64,000 nucleotides of DNA from Cercospora beticola (lineage: Eukaryota > Ascomycota > Dothideomycetes > Mycosphaerellales > Mycosphaerellaceae): the NCBI RefSeq assembly GCF_033473495.1, contig NC_088935.1, positions 1,736,001 to 1,800,000 of the forward strand, read 5' to 3'. The notes under the pieces were generated by a model. That model worked only from the letters and a program-made list of their open reading frames with translations. It made no database searches and was not told where the DNA came from. This document shows positions 35,482 through 47,386 of the stretch, in pieces; the first letter of the stretch is position 1; each line of letters begins with the position of its first letter. The position numbers were made by a program, and so were the translations under genes.

Positions 35482-36165
35482 GATGTTATTGTGTCGTGCT
35501 GATGCTTGATGCTTGCTGATGGTTGCGAGTCGTTGTTTGGAGTCAAACGTATTTGATCGAAACTGATTCTCGCAGAGCAATAATTATATATTGCTGCCTC
35601 GTTCGTGATTGCATTCATCATTCACGCGCCTGACGCCTCCACGCGAGATATGACGTAGTGGCTGCCACCCCCATGCGTACAAACACACCAGCAATCCACC
35701 AAATTCCTCACACGTGCTCCACTTCGTCACAGTTCACTGCAGATCCAGACCCATGGCCCCGTCAACACATCGACGTGCCACATACGCGCAGTCGTACCTG
35801 CCTTGAACTCCCGAGATCCGAAGAGCTGGCAATACTGAAGAGAAGATAGACATTCTCAACAAAGAGTTATCAGCGTTTTCACTTCTTGTCGTGACATGGA
35901 CATTTTGCATTTCGCTTCCATTCTAATCATATCGCTCCAGAAGAAACTTCATTGGCAGCTCACAGCATAGCTCAACATAGCAGCAAGTGGTATCATCGTC
36001 AACAAGAGAGCAAATCATGCAAGAATACGTTCCACCCAAGAAAAGCCCAGCACTCTCTTTTCTCCGGACTGGTCAAATTTCATCCAAGAGCGGCTTCGAA
36101 CAAGCCCACCAGGACATCCTTCTTCACACCGTCATCATATTTTACAGTTGCAGGCCATAAGAGTT
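35482..36165. other. Intergenic, CsbD promoter and facB 3' flank
   Basis: About 680 bp. The AT-richer part near 35570-35600 (AATTATATATTG) directly upstream of the CsbD-like gene could serve as TATA region. Nothing else seen. Confidence 0.5.
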
Positions 36166-39031
36166 TCACAAACTGATCCATTCTGTGCTGCCAAAAGCGT
36201 CATCGGCCGGCACCACGAATCCTCGAAATGTCTCGCCAGAGGTAAGCGTCCAATCATCATTTGGGCTGTTGCCCGTGCCAAAATCTTCGCTTCCACTCAG
36301 GCCATCATCAGCACTCGAGAAAGACAGAATACTGGCCGGCGCATTATTGACGGGTGTCAATCCTGGGTTACTTGAGGTACTCGTGGTATTTGTATCAGTC
36401 TGACATAAAGCCCACAGATCTTGGGACCAAGCGATGGGTGTCTCTCCACCGACAAGAGCTGGGGTGGAAGCTGAGTTGAGATTGGGCGTGTCCATGAGCG
36501 CTTCGAGCGGTGCGCCTCCGTACACACTGTCGTGAATGTTCATATCCCCGTTGTCGAGCGATCCAAGAAGCTTTTCCCAATCTGTCGGGCCTGGCTCAGT
36601 CTTGACTGGCTGAGTACTGCGAACATTGGGCGGCGTTGTTGTCGTCTCAGGCTCGTTGCCGAAGGACAAATAGTCCAGATTTGGAAGCTTCTTCTTGACA
36701 GCATTAGGCTTGGGTTTCAGTTGAGGAGGTGCTGAAGGTCGAACAGGCGCGTTCGTGATCGCTGTGGATTGTGGCCGGCTGTACAAGTTCACAGGACTTC
36801 GCGCTGGCTCGGATCGTGATGTTAACGTCGGACTGTATGAAGTCTGAGGTTGCAGTGATGGCATGCTGCTAGTTTGCTGACTGTAGGGATGTAAATTGAT
36901 TTGGTGGACAGTGGCCCTCCTGTGGTGTGTTAGTCGCGCATCCATCACTGATTTAGTTGCACCGCAAAGATACATACCTGCTGTCCGTTGCAACGGGCTT
37001 CGAGTTCTTGTTGGGACTATTCGATGTGAACCGAGATGCAATAGCTTTGAGTTGCTTTCGCGTGGAGCTTTGCGACCCAGAGCTGTTGGTAGAGAGTTGG
37101 CCGTCCGAGTTGTGTCGCGAGAGGGAAGGGGATTTCGATTTGCTACTGTTGGTAGCTGGTACAAAGGAGTTGGCGACACGCTCGAATTCCGTGGCGCATG
37201 GTGCAGATGTCTTCTTCAATACGCCAATGACAGCGGCCAGCATCTTGCTGTTGTCTTTGAGGATTTTCGAATTCGTTTCAAGTCCCAGTCCTTGGAAGAG
37301 AAGTCCGAATCCGGAGATGACCAACAACTCGTCACGATTAAGGCAAAAGGAAAAGCCAAGACCTCTCTCATCCAGCAACTGGACAATCTGGATCATATGC
37401 TTGCATGAGCTAGCCATGGTAAGCATAGACGATTGAGATCGTGCACCAAGCGAAGCGCCGATGACCGGGCGCTGGATCAATGACCGGATGTAGTGGTAGG
37501 TCAACGACAACAGTGGTGAGCGACTGCTAATCGTGCCCGTGCTGGGCTTATCTTGGGCAAATTGAAGGCGGAGATGCTGTGGGAGCTGTGCGCTCCAGTT
37601 CTCCAGCTCATCCGACAGCTCGGAGAGTTTCTTCAATGAGAGTTCGTACGAAGTCTTTGCGGGAAAGACCTCCTCGAGAACTTTGGAGAGAATTCGCGAA
37701 GCTTGGAAGAGTGCCAAAGCGCTTGAAACCTTGGTGGACTCTCCAGGTAAAGTTGGTTGGAAGCCACGTTCGGTAACGTATTCATCATCGGCGTCCACGG
37801 GCATCTCACAGTGAGCATCGTCGTCCTTCAGTTGTTTCGGCAGTCCGAGAAGCACGGCAGTGAAACTGTCGATGGTGTACAGTGTCCAAAACACCTTCTT
37901 CCTCGTCTCGCAGGTCAACGTGCCTAGAGCGAATCGCTTCTGAGACTGGTGTAGACCAAGTCGAGCACACAACACAGTCGAGAGACCTTTGTATGTTAGT
38001 ACGCGAGTCAGGTCTCCTTTCTGTACGCAGTATAATTGTGCAAGAATCAAGGCCTGTAATGTGGCCATCGTATTGTCTTGGATGATCCCGTCGAGAGCAG
38101 CTTTCCATTGCGCTTCGAAGTTGTCCAGATCCGGTGACGACCGAGTGCCCGTTGACAGCGCAGCAATGCCAAACACTAGATTGAGCTGAGCGATCTCAGC
38201 CTTGTCGGTCACATCATCTGGATCTGCGACATAACGTCCGTACAGTGTCAAGAATGTGGGTCGGTGTAGCACAGGAAATAGTGGCGCCCATTCTTGGAAG
38301 AAGATGTTGATCATTTGATCCGATACCATGCGAGCGGGTGCCTTGAAGCTGACTGTCGATGCAGGAGAGTTGACGTCTGAAGTCTTGGGCACGCTGCTCG
38401 CCAGTAACAGCGACACGTCAATGTCGTGTGTCGAGCGGCCGGTTTCCTGGACGCGATGTTTGAACGCTTCGATGAAAGTCCTCCCGCTGGAAGTCCCAGC
38501 AAAGTATGAATCCGATCGCTCATCGTCCAATAGGTAAGGTGATTGTTGGACCTGGAAAATATCGTCCTTGGGTGGCGAATCGATCTTCGCGACCGGAGTT
38601 GCTTCCGTCGTTGCTGACTGCGGTCTTTGCGGTGACGGCAGCTGCAACTGATGTGACGACTGCGAGTGCAGCCGCGACAGCATATCAATCTTCTCATCCT
38701 TCTCGTCCAGTAGATCCTTCAGCTCCCTGACTTCCTGCTCCAAACCACGCACTCTCTCTTCCAATGACTCCGTATATCCTCGCGGAAACGCTCTCCTACT
38801 CAGCTTGTCGCTCGTCTTGCACTCGAATCCAACGTTGGCGCACTGCGAGCAGCACGGCCGGATACCATCGCAGCGGATCTTCTTGCTTCGACATCTGCGC
38901 TTGTAAGAACGTGGCTCAGAAGGGGTGTCGAGTGGTGTCAACGGCGCTGCCTACCTGTCGCAAGCTTGTGCTATCCTCGTCTGCGCGTTCAAGCCAACCT
39001 TGATCACCTTCATTGGGAGAATGCCTGGCAT
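36166..39031 (-). CDS. facB: Zn2Cys6 regulator of acetate/gluconeogenic genes, FacB/CAT8 type
   Basis: Three exons on the minus strand, 39031-38955, 38894-36978 and 36919-36166 (introns 60 and 58 bp), 915 residues. Exon 1 gives [20 protein letters not shown] and the first cysteines; the binuclear cluster [14 protein letters not shown] to GFEC spans about 24-51 (Cys 24, 27, 34, 41, 44, 51), followed by the linker [19 protein letters not shown] and a coiled coil (about 70-110). A fungal-specific transcription-factor domain lies at about 220-560 ([18 protein letters not shown]). The C-terminus has the FacB-type [15 protein letters not shown] and [12 protein letters not shown] blocks plus an acidic activation region. 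The family binds acetate-utilisation and gluconeogenic promoters. The exon-1 sequence is what fixes the start. Confidence 0.92.
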
Positions 39032-41256
39032 GATGGGCGAGAGTGTGGAGGCAGCAGTCCACCGCCTAGATTACCTCCTCGACCGGGCTGGGAAAAGAAT
39101 AAAGTGCAGTAGGGTGGTAAAGGCCGCAGCCGGATACGCTGGTGCTCCAAACAAGTGGGGAAAATCCGAGGGATGCGTCGTCACGCGCATGCAGTGCTGA
39201 GACCAGAGTCTAATGCGAGCCAAAGCATTGCTTTTCGACCTCCCAAGCCCTTCGAGATGGAGTCAATGTTAATGACAGTGTAAGACGGGAAAGTGGTCAA
39301 GCGAAAAAGCGTATGGCGCGAGCGGCAGCACGACGCAAGCACAACGTCGTCTTGTCTAGGGAATGCATGGGGACGGACTTGCTGCACGAGGCACCTCACA
39401 CGATCATTTTGCGGAGTCGGTTCTCGAAACAGCTCCTCTAGCTGCACTTTCCAGCTACGTGATTGGGTGATGAGCGGCTGTTGGCTTCGATTATGCTGTC
39501 GGTTGTGGGGAGATCAGCCAAGGGTAGCGCAGGCATGGCGAATGGCAAGCCCTGAACTTTCCAGACGACCGAAAGTCCCGATCCTTGAGAACGACGCTCT
39601 ATGGCAGGTTGGCAGCACTATCCGGCCCACCCAGTCGCTTGGTGGTGCCGGATGCTTCCTTCAGGCGCAAAGTCGCGCTGCTAAACATCGGCGTCTCAAC
39701 AAGCGTAAGCAGAACCACATCGACGACAGTCCTCTGCTGTTCCGCGTCGAGCTGTGACTTCATTTGGATCGCGAGATGAGCTGGAACTCTGGCTACGAGC
39801 CTAAGCAGTCGGGGCTGGCTCGAGCCGTACAACGAGCGGGGCGCAAAGCCATATCGTAGTTGACTACTACGCTGATTCGTCAGTTCATGCTACGGTTGTC
39901 TTGTCTCACGCGACGTGACTTCATGGCATTGCGTATGCTGTCATTCTGTTCATCGACTGTAAAGGCACATTGCTGTCTGCCTTTACACTACCACGGCAAC
40001 TGCAGGTGTACAGAGGACAGGATGTGTCAATCTCGGCCGCCGCGTAGAATCTGACCTAGCAGACGATGCAGAGGCAAGAGCAGCATACAATGCGGTTCGG
40101 CAAATGCCATCTTAGGCTTGGTAGAAGCACCCTTGTTTCCCTGACGTGGAGTTGCTCCTCTCGTATAGACCACGACTGCCCTGCAATAAGGACGAGGAAG
40201 AATTGGCGCAACATGCACGTTCACACGGTCTAATGTCCCTGGATTCTGGAGAAGTGGTCCCCAACGTGCGCATTTGTGGGGAACGGGAGAACCGTTTCAA
40301 CAATCGGAGCTCGCTCCATTGGTTCCCAACTGGACGGGATGTATCCCCGACTGCATCGACTCCTCCATGTGCTTTCAACGACATAACGACATGCCTGGGA
40401 CCGCGCTCTGGTGCTCTTTGAAAGGCGCCAACAACCTGGTCGTCAAGCAGACCTGTCTAGATCCTTTGACCAGCTCACGCCTCGCTAACTGCTACACGGC
40501 TCGATTAATTTCTGTGGCTTTGTTGCCGCTCTTTTTGGTACCAGATGCAGCATGCGAAGCACGAAGCGAACTGGCAGGGATGATATGCCAAACGGCTTGC
40601 AATTCAAAGTCGACGCTCTCCAGGATTGCATGCAGCACTGACCGCTACTCCTCCGGCTCGATGAGAAGTCCGCAAGACACAGAGGCCAAACTCCTCCTCT
40701 GAAGCAGATCGCGGGGTACAGCCCCTACCATCTGTACAGCAACGCCTCAAACAATACAGCTTCCAGCCTCCATGCTTTAATGGCCACTAGCAAGCTGCAG
40801 GTGCCTTCCTGCAAGGCGCTGCAGCGACGCAACGAAGAAGCTGCAAACTGCACAAGCTATCAGTACTAAAACACTCAAAGCAGACCGACAGCCCTAGAAG
40901 GATTCTTACCACTCGTCCACACCCGTTTCCGTTTGCGCGCGGCAGCTCTCTTATGCAAACTTCCGCTGGGCCCTAGACGCTACTTGCCAGATTTGGCGCA
41001 AAGCTTTCCTGAAATATCCGGGTTCAGCATCCACATCTTCAGGTTGGTTCGAGATGAGCGCTTCGCCATGGCGGATCTGTGAAACACCCGTCTCGATAAG
41101 CATGCTCGATGACCGTTGTCAATTTGGAAGAATGGACGGTCGTGAGGAGGTGAAGATGCAACTAGCGGTGGACTATCGACGACGGACTGGACTGATTTGA
41201 GAGTATCACGCTCGTTGGTGCATACACGTATCCGTTCTGTCGAAGCGCGCTTTTTC
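39032..41256. other. Intergenic, facB promoter and 3' flank of SET gene
   Basis: About 2.2 kb, unusually long. Open frames (e.g. 40274-40702, 142 codons) have no family resemblance. A long regulated promoter for a carbon-source regulator is plausible, but I see no defined site. Confidence 0.5.
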
Positions 41257-43223
41257 TCAAGCAAATTCTTCGACTGGAACTGACTCTGACGAACCTATCG
41301 CGTCGTCCTCTGCCCCGACATTCCCATTCACCTCGGCCAAAAATTTCTTGACAGCTGGCGTTTCTGCCAATTCAATTTTCTGTTTTCACGTTTGTTAGAA
41401 TGTGCCACTCTCCTGCAAGATCCTCTCTTGAACTCACCTGCTTCTCAAAATCCTCGTAGGCCTTCTCCAAAAGCTCAAATTCCAATCGTCTCAATTTCAT
41501 CGCTTGCTCATAACACACATCTCTTACGTCCGTTCCCTCGCCGTGCGGTACACTCTCCATATCCTCTTGCGAGCTGTAGAGGACTTGCATCTGCTCAAAG
41601 ACTCTTTGCTGCAGGATCACGATTGCGCGGAGACAGTAGACGTCCCACTTGTCGCTTGCTGCGAGGAGACGGCGTAGCGAGATGGCGCCTTCGGGAAGTT
41701 CGGTTCCGTTGAAGGTGGCCTGGAGCTCGGGCTCGGAAGTCGTGTCGATGGTTTGGGCGAGCTGAAATTCGAGGCCGTCGGAGGGGGTCACGCAGAGGAG
41801 ATAGATGAAGTCGCCGGTCCAGTCTATTGTGCCTGAGGATGATGGGTCGTCTTCATTTAGGTCTTGTGTGGAATTTGCGGGATCGTTGATGTTTGGGGCG
41901 AATGATGATGAGATGTCGATGAGCTTGAAGCCGGGAGCACAATTGGCGATCTTCATCTTTGCGGATCGAGAGATGTCATCTTCGGGGATGTTCAGGCTGA
42001 GGAATAAGGTCTCTGCTGTGTCCATGTGATCGTCGAGGAAGCCGTAGGAGAAGAGCACTATAGGTGGAACGTTACGTTTAGCACGTCCGTATCCTCTTCA
42101 AATAGTTAGTTATGAAGAACTCACTCTCACATGCCCCTTTCTCATCCCCATATGTGATACACACTTCTTCGCCAGCCTTAAGCTCCTTATCTTTCATCAG
42201 GTACAGGTGATACTTCCCATCTGCTCGATCATAGAAGGCGTTTGTTCTCTCGTGAGCGGCGTGGCTAGCAAGGTCCATGCCGGGAATCATGCAAGAGCCG
42301 TAAAAGTCCAGTGCTCGGGAGCGAAACATCGCGTCGACTTGTAGCCAGTCATCGAAGGAGAGATGAGGCGACACGATATTATACCAACGAGTGTTTGACG
42401 CTGCTTCACATAGTAAGTCATACTCCCGGTGAAGCGATTTGAGCTTCGATGATACTGCGGGAGCGAGAGTTGTGCCAATCAGCAATTGGAGCTCATCCGG
42501 AGTCCAAAAGGTCGGGAGGAGTTCGCTAGGTAGTGATTTTACGTAGCTAATATGTGTCAGCCACAAATTGCGGGTGCAACTACTTTTTTGTTTGATAGGG
42601 CTGGAAGTTGGTTCGAGTATGGCTCAGTTCGCTACGCAAGATTCGAGGTGCTCCAAGAAAAGGTGTGCTCAAAGAAGAGTATGCTTCGAATGGGGACTCA
42701 CTCTGTGAAAGCACAATGCACGCCAACACGCTCTTCAAGATGAGGACAGGAGAGAGAAGCTTGGAAAAGAAGGAAAGACAGGATAGCACCTCGAGGCGTC
42801 TGCACTCGAACATCAGCATCCGCTGCTGATATTCGAACGACTCACACCGCAGACATACCGCATGACCCATAAGATTGCGCTGCGCTAGGTCATCGATACA
42901 GGAAATGCACGAGGGAAACGAGATGCACCTACTCTTCCGAAATCACCTAAGCTCTCAAGCACTTCTCTGAAGTCCTTGTCGAATTGTGCATGTCGTCTGA
43001 CAGCCTCACCAGAGAGCACGAGTTCCTCGTCAATGGTCAAAATTTCTGTCGGAAGTGATGACTCAGTCTTGAGGTCTCTGTCCGCGAGCAAGCCCGTCCC
43101 ACGCCCTGGCACAGCAGTCGGCGAGGCGTTCTTGAATGTGATACCACTGGCCTCAGCCCATGTCTTGAGAGCTTTGGTATCGAGCTGGAGCCAGCCTTCT
43201 GCTTTGCCACGGCGTATCAGCAT
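41257..43223 (-). CDS. SET-domain lysine methyltransferase, gene model incomplete in the middle
   Basis: Resolved exons on the minus strand: 43223-42933, 42546-42125, 42057-41438 and 41379-41257. They carry the SET N-terminal part (NASPTAVPGRGTGLLADRDL), the central insert (TLAPAVSSKLKSLHREYDLL), the SET-C core (MIPGMDLASHAAHERTNAFY, GEEVCITYGDEKGACEMLFSY) and a helical Rubisco-LSMT-type substrate-binding C-terminus ending at 41257. The GMDLASHA block corresponds to the NHS-type catalytic motif, here with Ser-His. The family methylates lysines of ribosomal and other proteins. Between 42932 and 42547 I can see a candidate small exon (about 42886-42861, RSAILWVM, which fits the expected RGAIL-type segment) but could not join it with confidence. 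Divergent from CDC14. Confidence 0.8.
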
Positions 43224-44001
43224 GGTGGATGCACGTGCACTTGTGCTGCTTTATCGCGCGAGATGAGGTGACTGGAGCCAGCAAATGTCTTGACAGATGC
43301 TGTGCGAGGACGCTTGACCCTTGTTGTCTTCACGACCAAACTAACTAGTCGGGTGCTAGCGGTGGTTGCCACACGTGTGGGACAGGGGTGGGAGGGGGCG
43401 GAGAGACGGTCTGCGGACTCCCGAAACCACTTGACGGGGCAGTGGAGTGAGTGTACGGGAAAGAGAAAGAAGAGTAGGCTGGCGGCAGGAGAGTGTCTAA
43501 AATCAAGGCACAATCGAAGGCGTTGCAGCGTGCAGCGGATGATGTTTGAGTGATGGGGGTGCAACGCGAAAACGGTGCCTGCACGTGCACAGGCGTGCCG
43601 CGGGAAGGTGGAAGCGAAGCGAAGCGTTGCTGGGTGGAGGATGTTTTGACATCAAGCACCGGGCACAGACCTCTCATAACAAGCTGCTGGACAACCATAA
43701 GGCCATTCCACCACAACATCGCCCACCAACACCACACCACCACCACTCCTCCCCCATGCGCCCGTCGTCACGATAGTCTTTGCTGCTTGCTCGGGAGAAG
43801 GCTGTGCGCTGCTGCGGCGATTGCTCGACTCACCACCCTTTCTGCTCCCGCATTGCTACCACCACCACCGCCGCACCCACGCTCCCGCCCATTGCTCGCG
43901 TGCCTGCAGCTCGACGACCAGGCGCATCGATAACAGTCTGGTAGCGACTGCCGCGAAGAAGGCGCGACGGACCACCACGCGACTTCCTCACCACAGCAGC
44001 C
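43224..44001. other. Divergent promoter region, SET gene / CDC14
   Basis: About 780 bp with CA/CC-rich tracts at 43690-43870 (CCACCAACACC types), likely part of the CDC14 leader. No gene seen. Confidence 0.6.
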
Positions 44002-46081
44002 ATGCCGCACCAGTCTCGCTCCAGCGTCCAGGAAGCGGCTGCCGTGACTTCGTTCGGGCAGGTGATTGAATACATCCAAGGTACGCTCTCATCCGATGCT
44101 ACGCCCACTCTCGTTGCATCGAAATGCATATCGCTAACATGTCCGCGCTGCTCTTCACAGATCGTCTGTACCTCGCATCATACACGCACACGCCCGACGA
44201 GAGCACGCCGTTTCCATACCCAGCAAAACAGAGCCGGTCGCCACACAAGTCCAGATCATCACGAGCACAAGCAGGGCCACAGTCTGCTGCAGCCTCCCCG
44301 CAGCACCCGCCATTCTACTTCTCCATCGACCACACGCTGCTCTACAATGCCTTCCACGCCGACTTTGGCCCGCTCCACATCGGTCATCTGTACCGCTTTG
44401 CCGTTCAGCTTCACGAAGTGCTTGGACACCCCGACAACGAGAATCGACCCGTGGTATTCTGGAGTCACGCTGATTCGAGAAGTGAGTGTTGAAAAACGTG
44501 ATGAGCGAGAGGCCGTATGCTGATCAATGCATAGGTCGTGCCAATGCGGCATGCATCCTTGCAACTTACATGGTCCTGATCCAGAACTGGCCTCCACATC
44601 TCGCGCTTGCGCCCATTGCGCAAATGGACCCTCCATGCATGCCATTCCGCGATGCAGGATACAGCCAGGCCGACTACTCGCTCACCATCCAGGATATTGT
44701 CTATGGTGTCTGGAAAGCGAAGGAAGAGAATCTCGTGGGCCTGAAGGAATTCAGCTTGGAAGAGTATGAGAAGTACGAGCGAGTCGACATGGGTGATTTC
44801 AACTGGGTTTCACCTGACTTCCTCGCCTTCGCATCACCACAACATCAGCCCACACATATCTTCCAGCCCAGCGAGCCTCTGTACGCTCAGCTTCCGCGAT
44901 CAGTGTCGGCAGTGAAACGCGATCCGACTCTTCCAACGCCATTCAAGAATGTGCTCACCCACTTCGCGGAGCGCGGCATCGGGCTCGTGGTACGACTCAA
45001 CTCGGAGCTGTACTCGCCCAGCTATTTCACTGCGCTCGGAATCAAGCACCTCGACATGATCTTTGACGACGGAACTTGCCCGCCGCTGAACCTGGTCAAG
45101 AAGTTCATCAGTCTTGCGCACCAAATGATCAACGAAAAGGGCAAGGGTATTGCAGTGCATTGCAAAGCTGGTCTCGGCCGTACCGGCTGCCTGATCGGCG
45201 CATACCTGATCTACCGATATGGCTTCACAGCAAACGAAGTAATAGCATTCATGCGTTTCATGCGACCCGGTATGGTCGTTGGTCCTCAACAGCACTGGCT
45301 CCACTTGAACCAAGGCACTTTCCGAGAATGGTGGTTCGAGGACAGTATGCGCGAGAAGATTATGGCTTCGATGCAGCCAGCGACTCCCACAAGATTACAG
45401 CAATCGAACAGCCGAAGACTTGCCAGCAATGGCCAGACTTTCACACCTCCGAATGCTGACCGCCATCAGACGAGCCCACGCAGGGCACTGGGCGAAATCA
45501 CCAACAACGAGGGAGCTCCCGCATCAGCCTACACCGATCACATGAAAAGCAGTGTTGGCGTAGCAGACGAGAACCTGCCAGCACCAACTCCAGGGCAGCC
45601 TCGAAAGACGAACAAGGTTTACGGTGGTCGTAGAATCATGACCGAGAACCAGCCTTTGAATCTCAAAGCAGAATCAGAATCTGTCAGCACGAGCCGGACA
45701 CGAGGATCTAACGAGACCGAAGAGGAGTACGCACTTCGAATGCTGTCCCGCAAGGCTAGCCACTCCCCGGCGAATCGCAGCAGCGCAAAGCGAAGAGCCG
45801 TCTCTTGTACCACTACGACAACCACAACGACAAAGTGGGAAGCGCCTTCCGACACGAGCGATGGCGAGAATCGCCCTGGATCTGGCGACGAGTTGACCGG
45901 AGTCACGAGTCCCAGCAAGCCACCGCGAACACCCGCTCGGAGTGGCAGTGGAGTCGGCACACTCAGCGTGGGCAAGCGCTCTTCACCTGTCCGCCGCAGC
46001 ACAGAAAGCAAGAGTGCAGTGCGGAAAACCAGTGGTCGTGTTGGAAGTGTGGGAACTGTACGAGGGCACAAAGCTTCATGA
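44002..46081 (+). CDS. CDC14: Dual-specificity protein phosphatase CDC14
   Basis: Three exons, 44002-44080, 44161-44481 and 44535-46081 (introns 80 and 53 bp), 648 residues. The DSPn N-terminal domain (about 25-200; LYNAFHADFGPLHIGHLYRF, ANAACILATYMVLI) is followed by the catalytic domain with the CX5R signature AVHCKAGLGRTGCLIGAYL (Cys near 343, Arg near 349) and the WPD-loop region DMIFDDGTCPP. The C-terminal 250 residues are disordered and Ser/Thr/Pro/Arg-rich with likely CDK sites and nuclear signals. CDC14 dephosphorylates CDK substrates at mitotic exit and in cytokinesis and septation. All junctions are in phase. Confidence 0.95.
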
Positions 46082-47386
46082 ACCGACAGCCGCAATCTTA
46101 CGAACGATTGATTGTCTCCTTTTTGAGCGCCGGTCACCCCCGGCCCATTGTTGTTGTTGATGTGTGATAAAAGCGTCTCCGAGGCGAAGACGACAAGACG
46201 ATGTGCATCTCTGTTCTGGCGAGGCGTTGGTGGTTCTTTTTTGCAGGAATGGGTTTTCGTACCGGTCGGCTCGTCATCATGAGGCATGGGAATGGGAAAT
46301 TGTTTTTTGGTCAATGAGAATCTTTTCTGAAAAAGACATTCAGACAGTGTGTTAACGATGAAATTTTACTATCGACGCTGCTGCTGCTTTCTGTTGTGCT
46401 GGTTCGTGCTTTGTGAGAATGTCTTTGGCACATGGTCATCTGAAAGTGAAGTATGCTTACATTCGCTCTGTCTGCGGATGGGGAACGGTGCTGTACTCTG
46501 TCCCGTCTACCGCACTTACATTCATGCTGCAGTGCAGCGACATGGTCGTTGCAACATTGTCATGTCTGTGTCGTAGGCATTGGTCGTGCCCCTTGGCCTC
46601 TTGAAATGCGTGAGTTTCCAATGAATATGTTCGAGGCTTCCGACTTGTTTGCTTTCCTGTGCCGTCAGCAGACAATTGAATGGGATCTGTGACCTCTATG
46701 GCATTTTGTTCAACGAACAAGCAACCGAATAGACGTGTAGAGATGTTTGAATTGACGTCGTGTCTGGTCACTCTCGCTGGCACCGATTCCCGTCGTCCTC
46801 ATTCGACGATGCAACCCTAACCCTAGGCGAAGAGTGAATCATCAGAAGCATGTGACAAAGCTCGAATTCACTTCCAACAAGGCCCATTGCCACTGTCCAT
46901 AGACCTAGCACATATCAGATACTGCTCTGTACGCTGTAATCCGATAGAATCTTCTTGCATCGAACCTCTCTAGGAAATGCAGACGTGAGCTTCTGATGCT
47001 GTCGAAGCGGCTCAGCCCCAAAATCATCGAATCCCGTCGAGATGTGTCATACAAAGCAAGTAATTATACATTTGATGTCAGACAGCTATGTATATAGACA
47101 CTATTTTATATTTGCAGCCCTCTCCGCAAACGCATCCGATAAGTTAGTTATCGTTCAGGGGTATATTCCAATCCAAATCCAAAATCAAATCGCGAAAAAA
47201 GTGAAGGTGTCTCTCATGAGGCAAAAGATCGAATCCGCTCGAACGCTGATGCAGAAGAGCCGAAGTCTCCAGATGTTGGGAGAAATGCGAGAAATGCGAA
47301 AGGTAAGAAAGAATGGCATGCGTCGACGCCACCTGCAGAGCACAACAAACCTCGTCAGGTCGGCGCATTCTCCGTCTTCCTCATCC
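46082..47386. other. Convergent 3' intergenic region with telobox-like motif
   Basis: About 1.3 kb between CDC14 and the 961-aa gene, both ending inward. It contains AACCCTAACCCTAG at 46813-46826, two telomere-type units. Otherwise nothing recognisable. Confidence 0.55.

Noticed and set aside
40274..40702. 142-codon open frame upstream of facB
   Set aside because: No family resemblance, no signal peptide, and adjacent frames are similar in quality.
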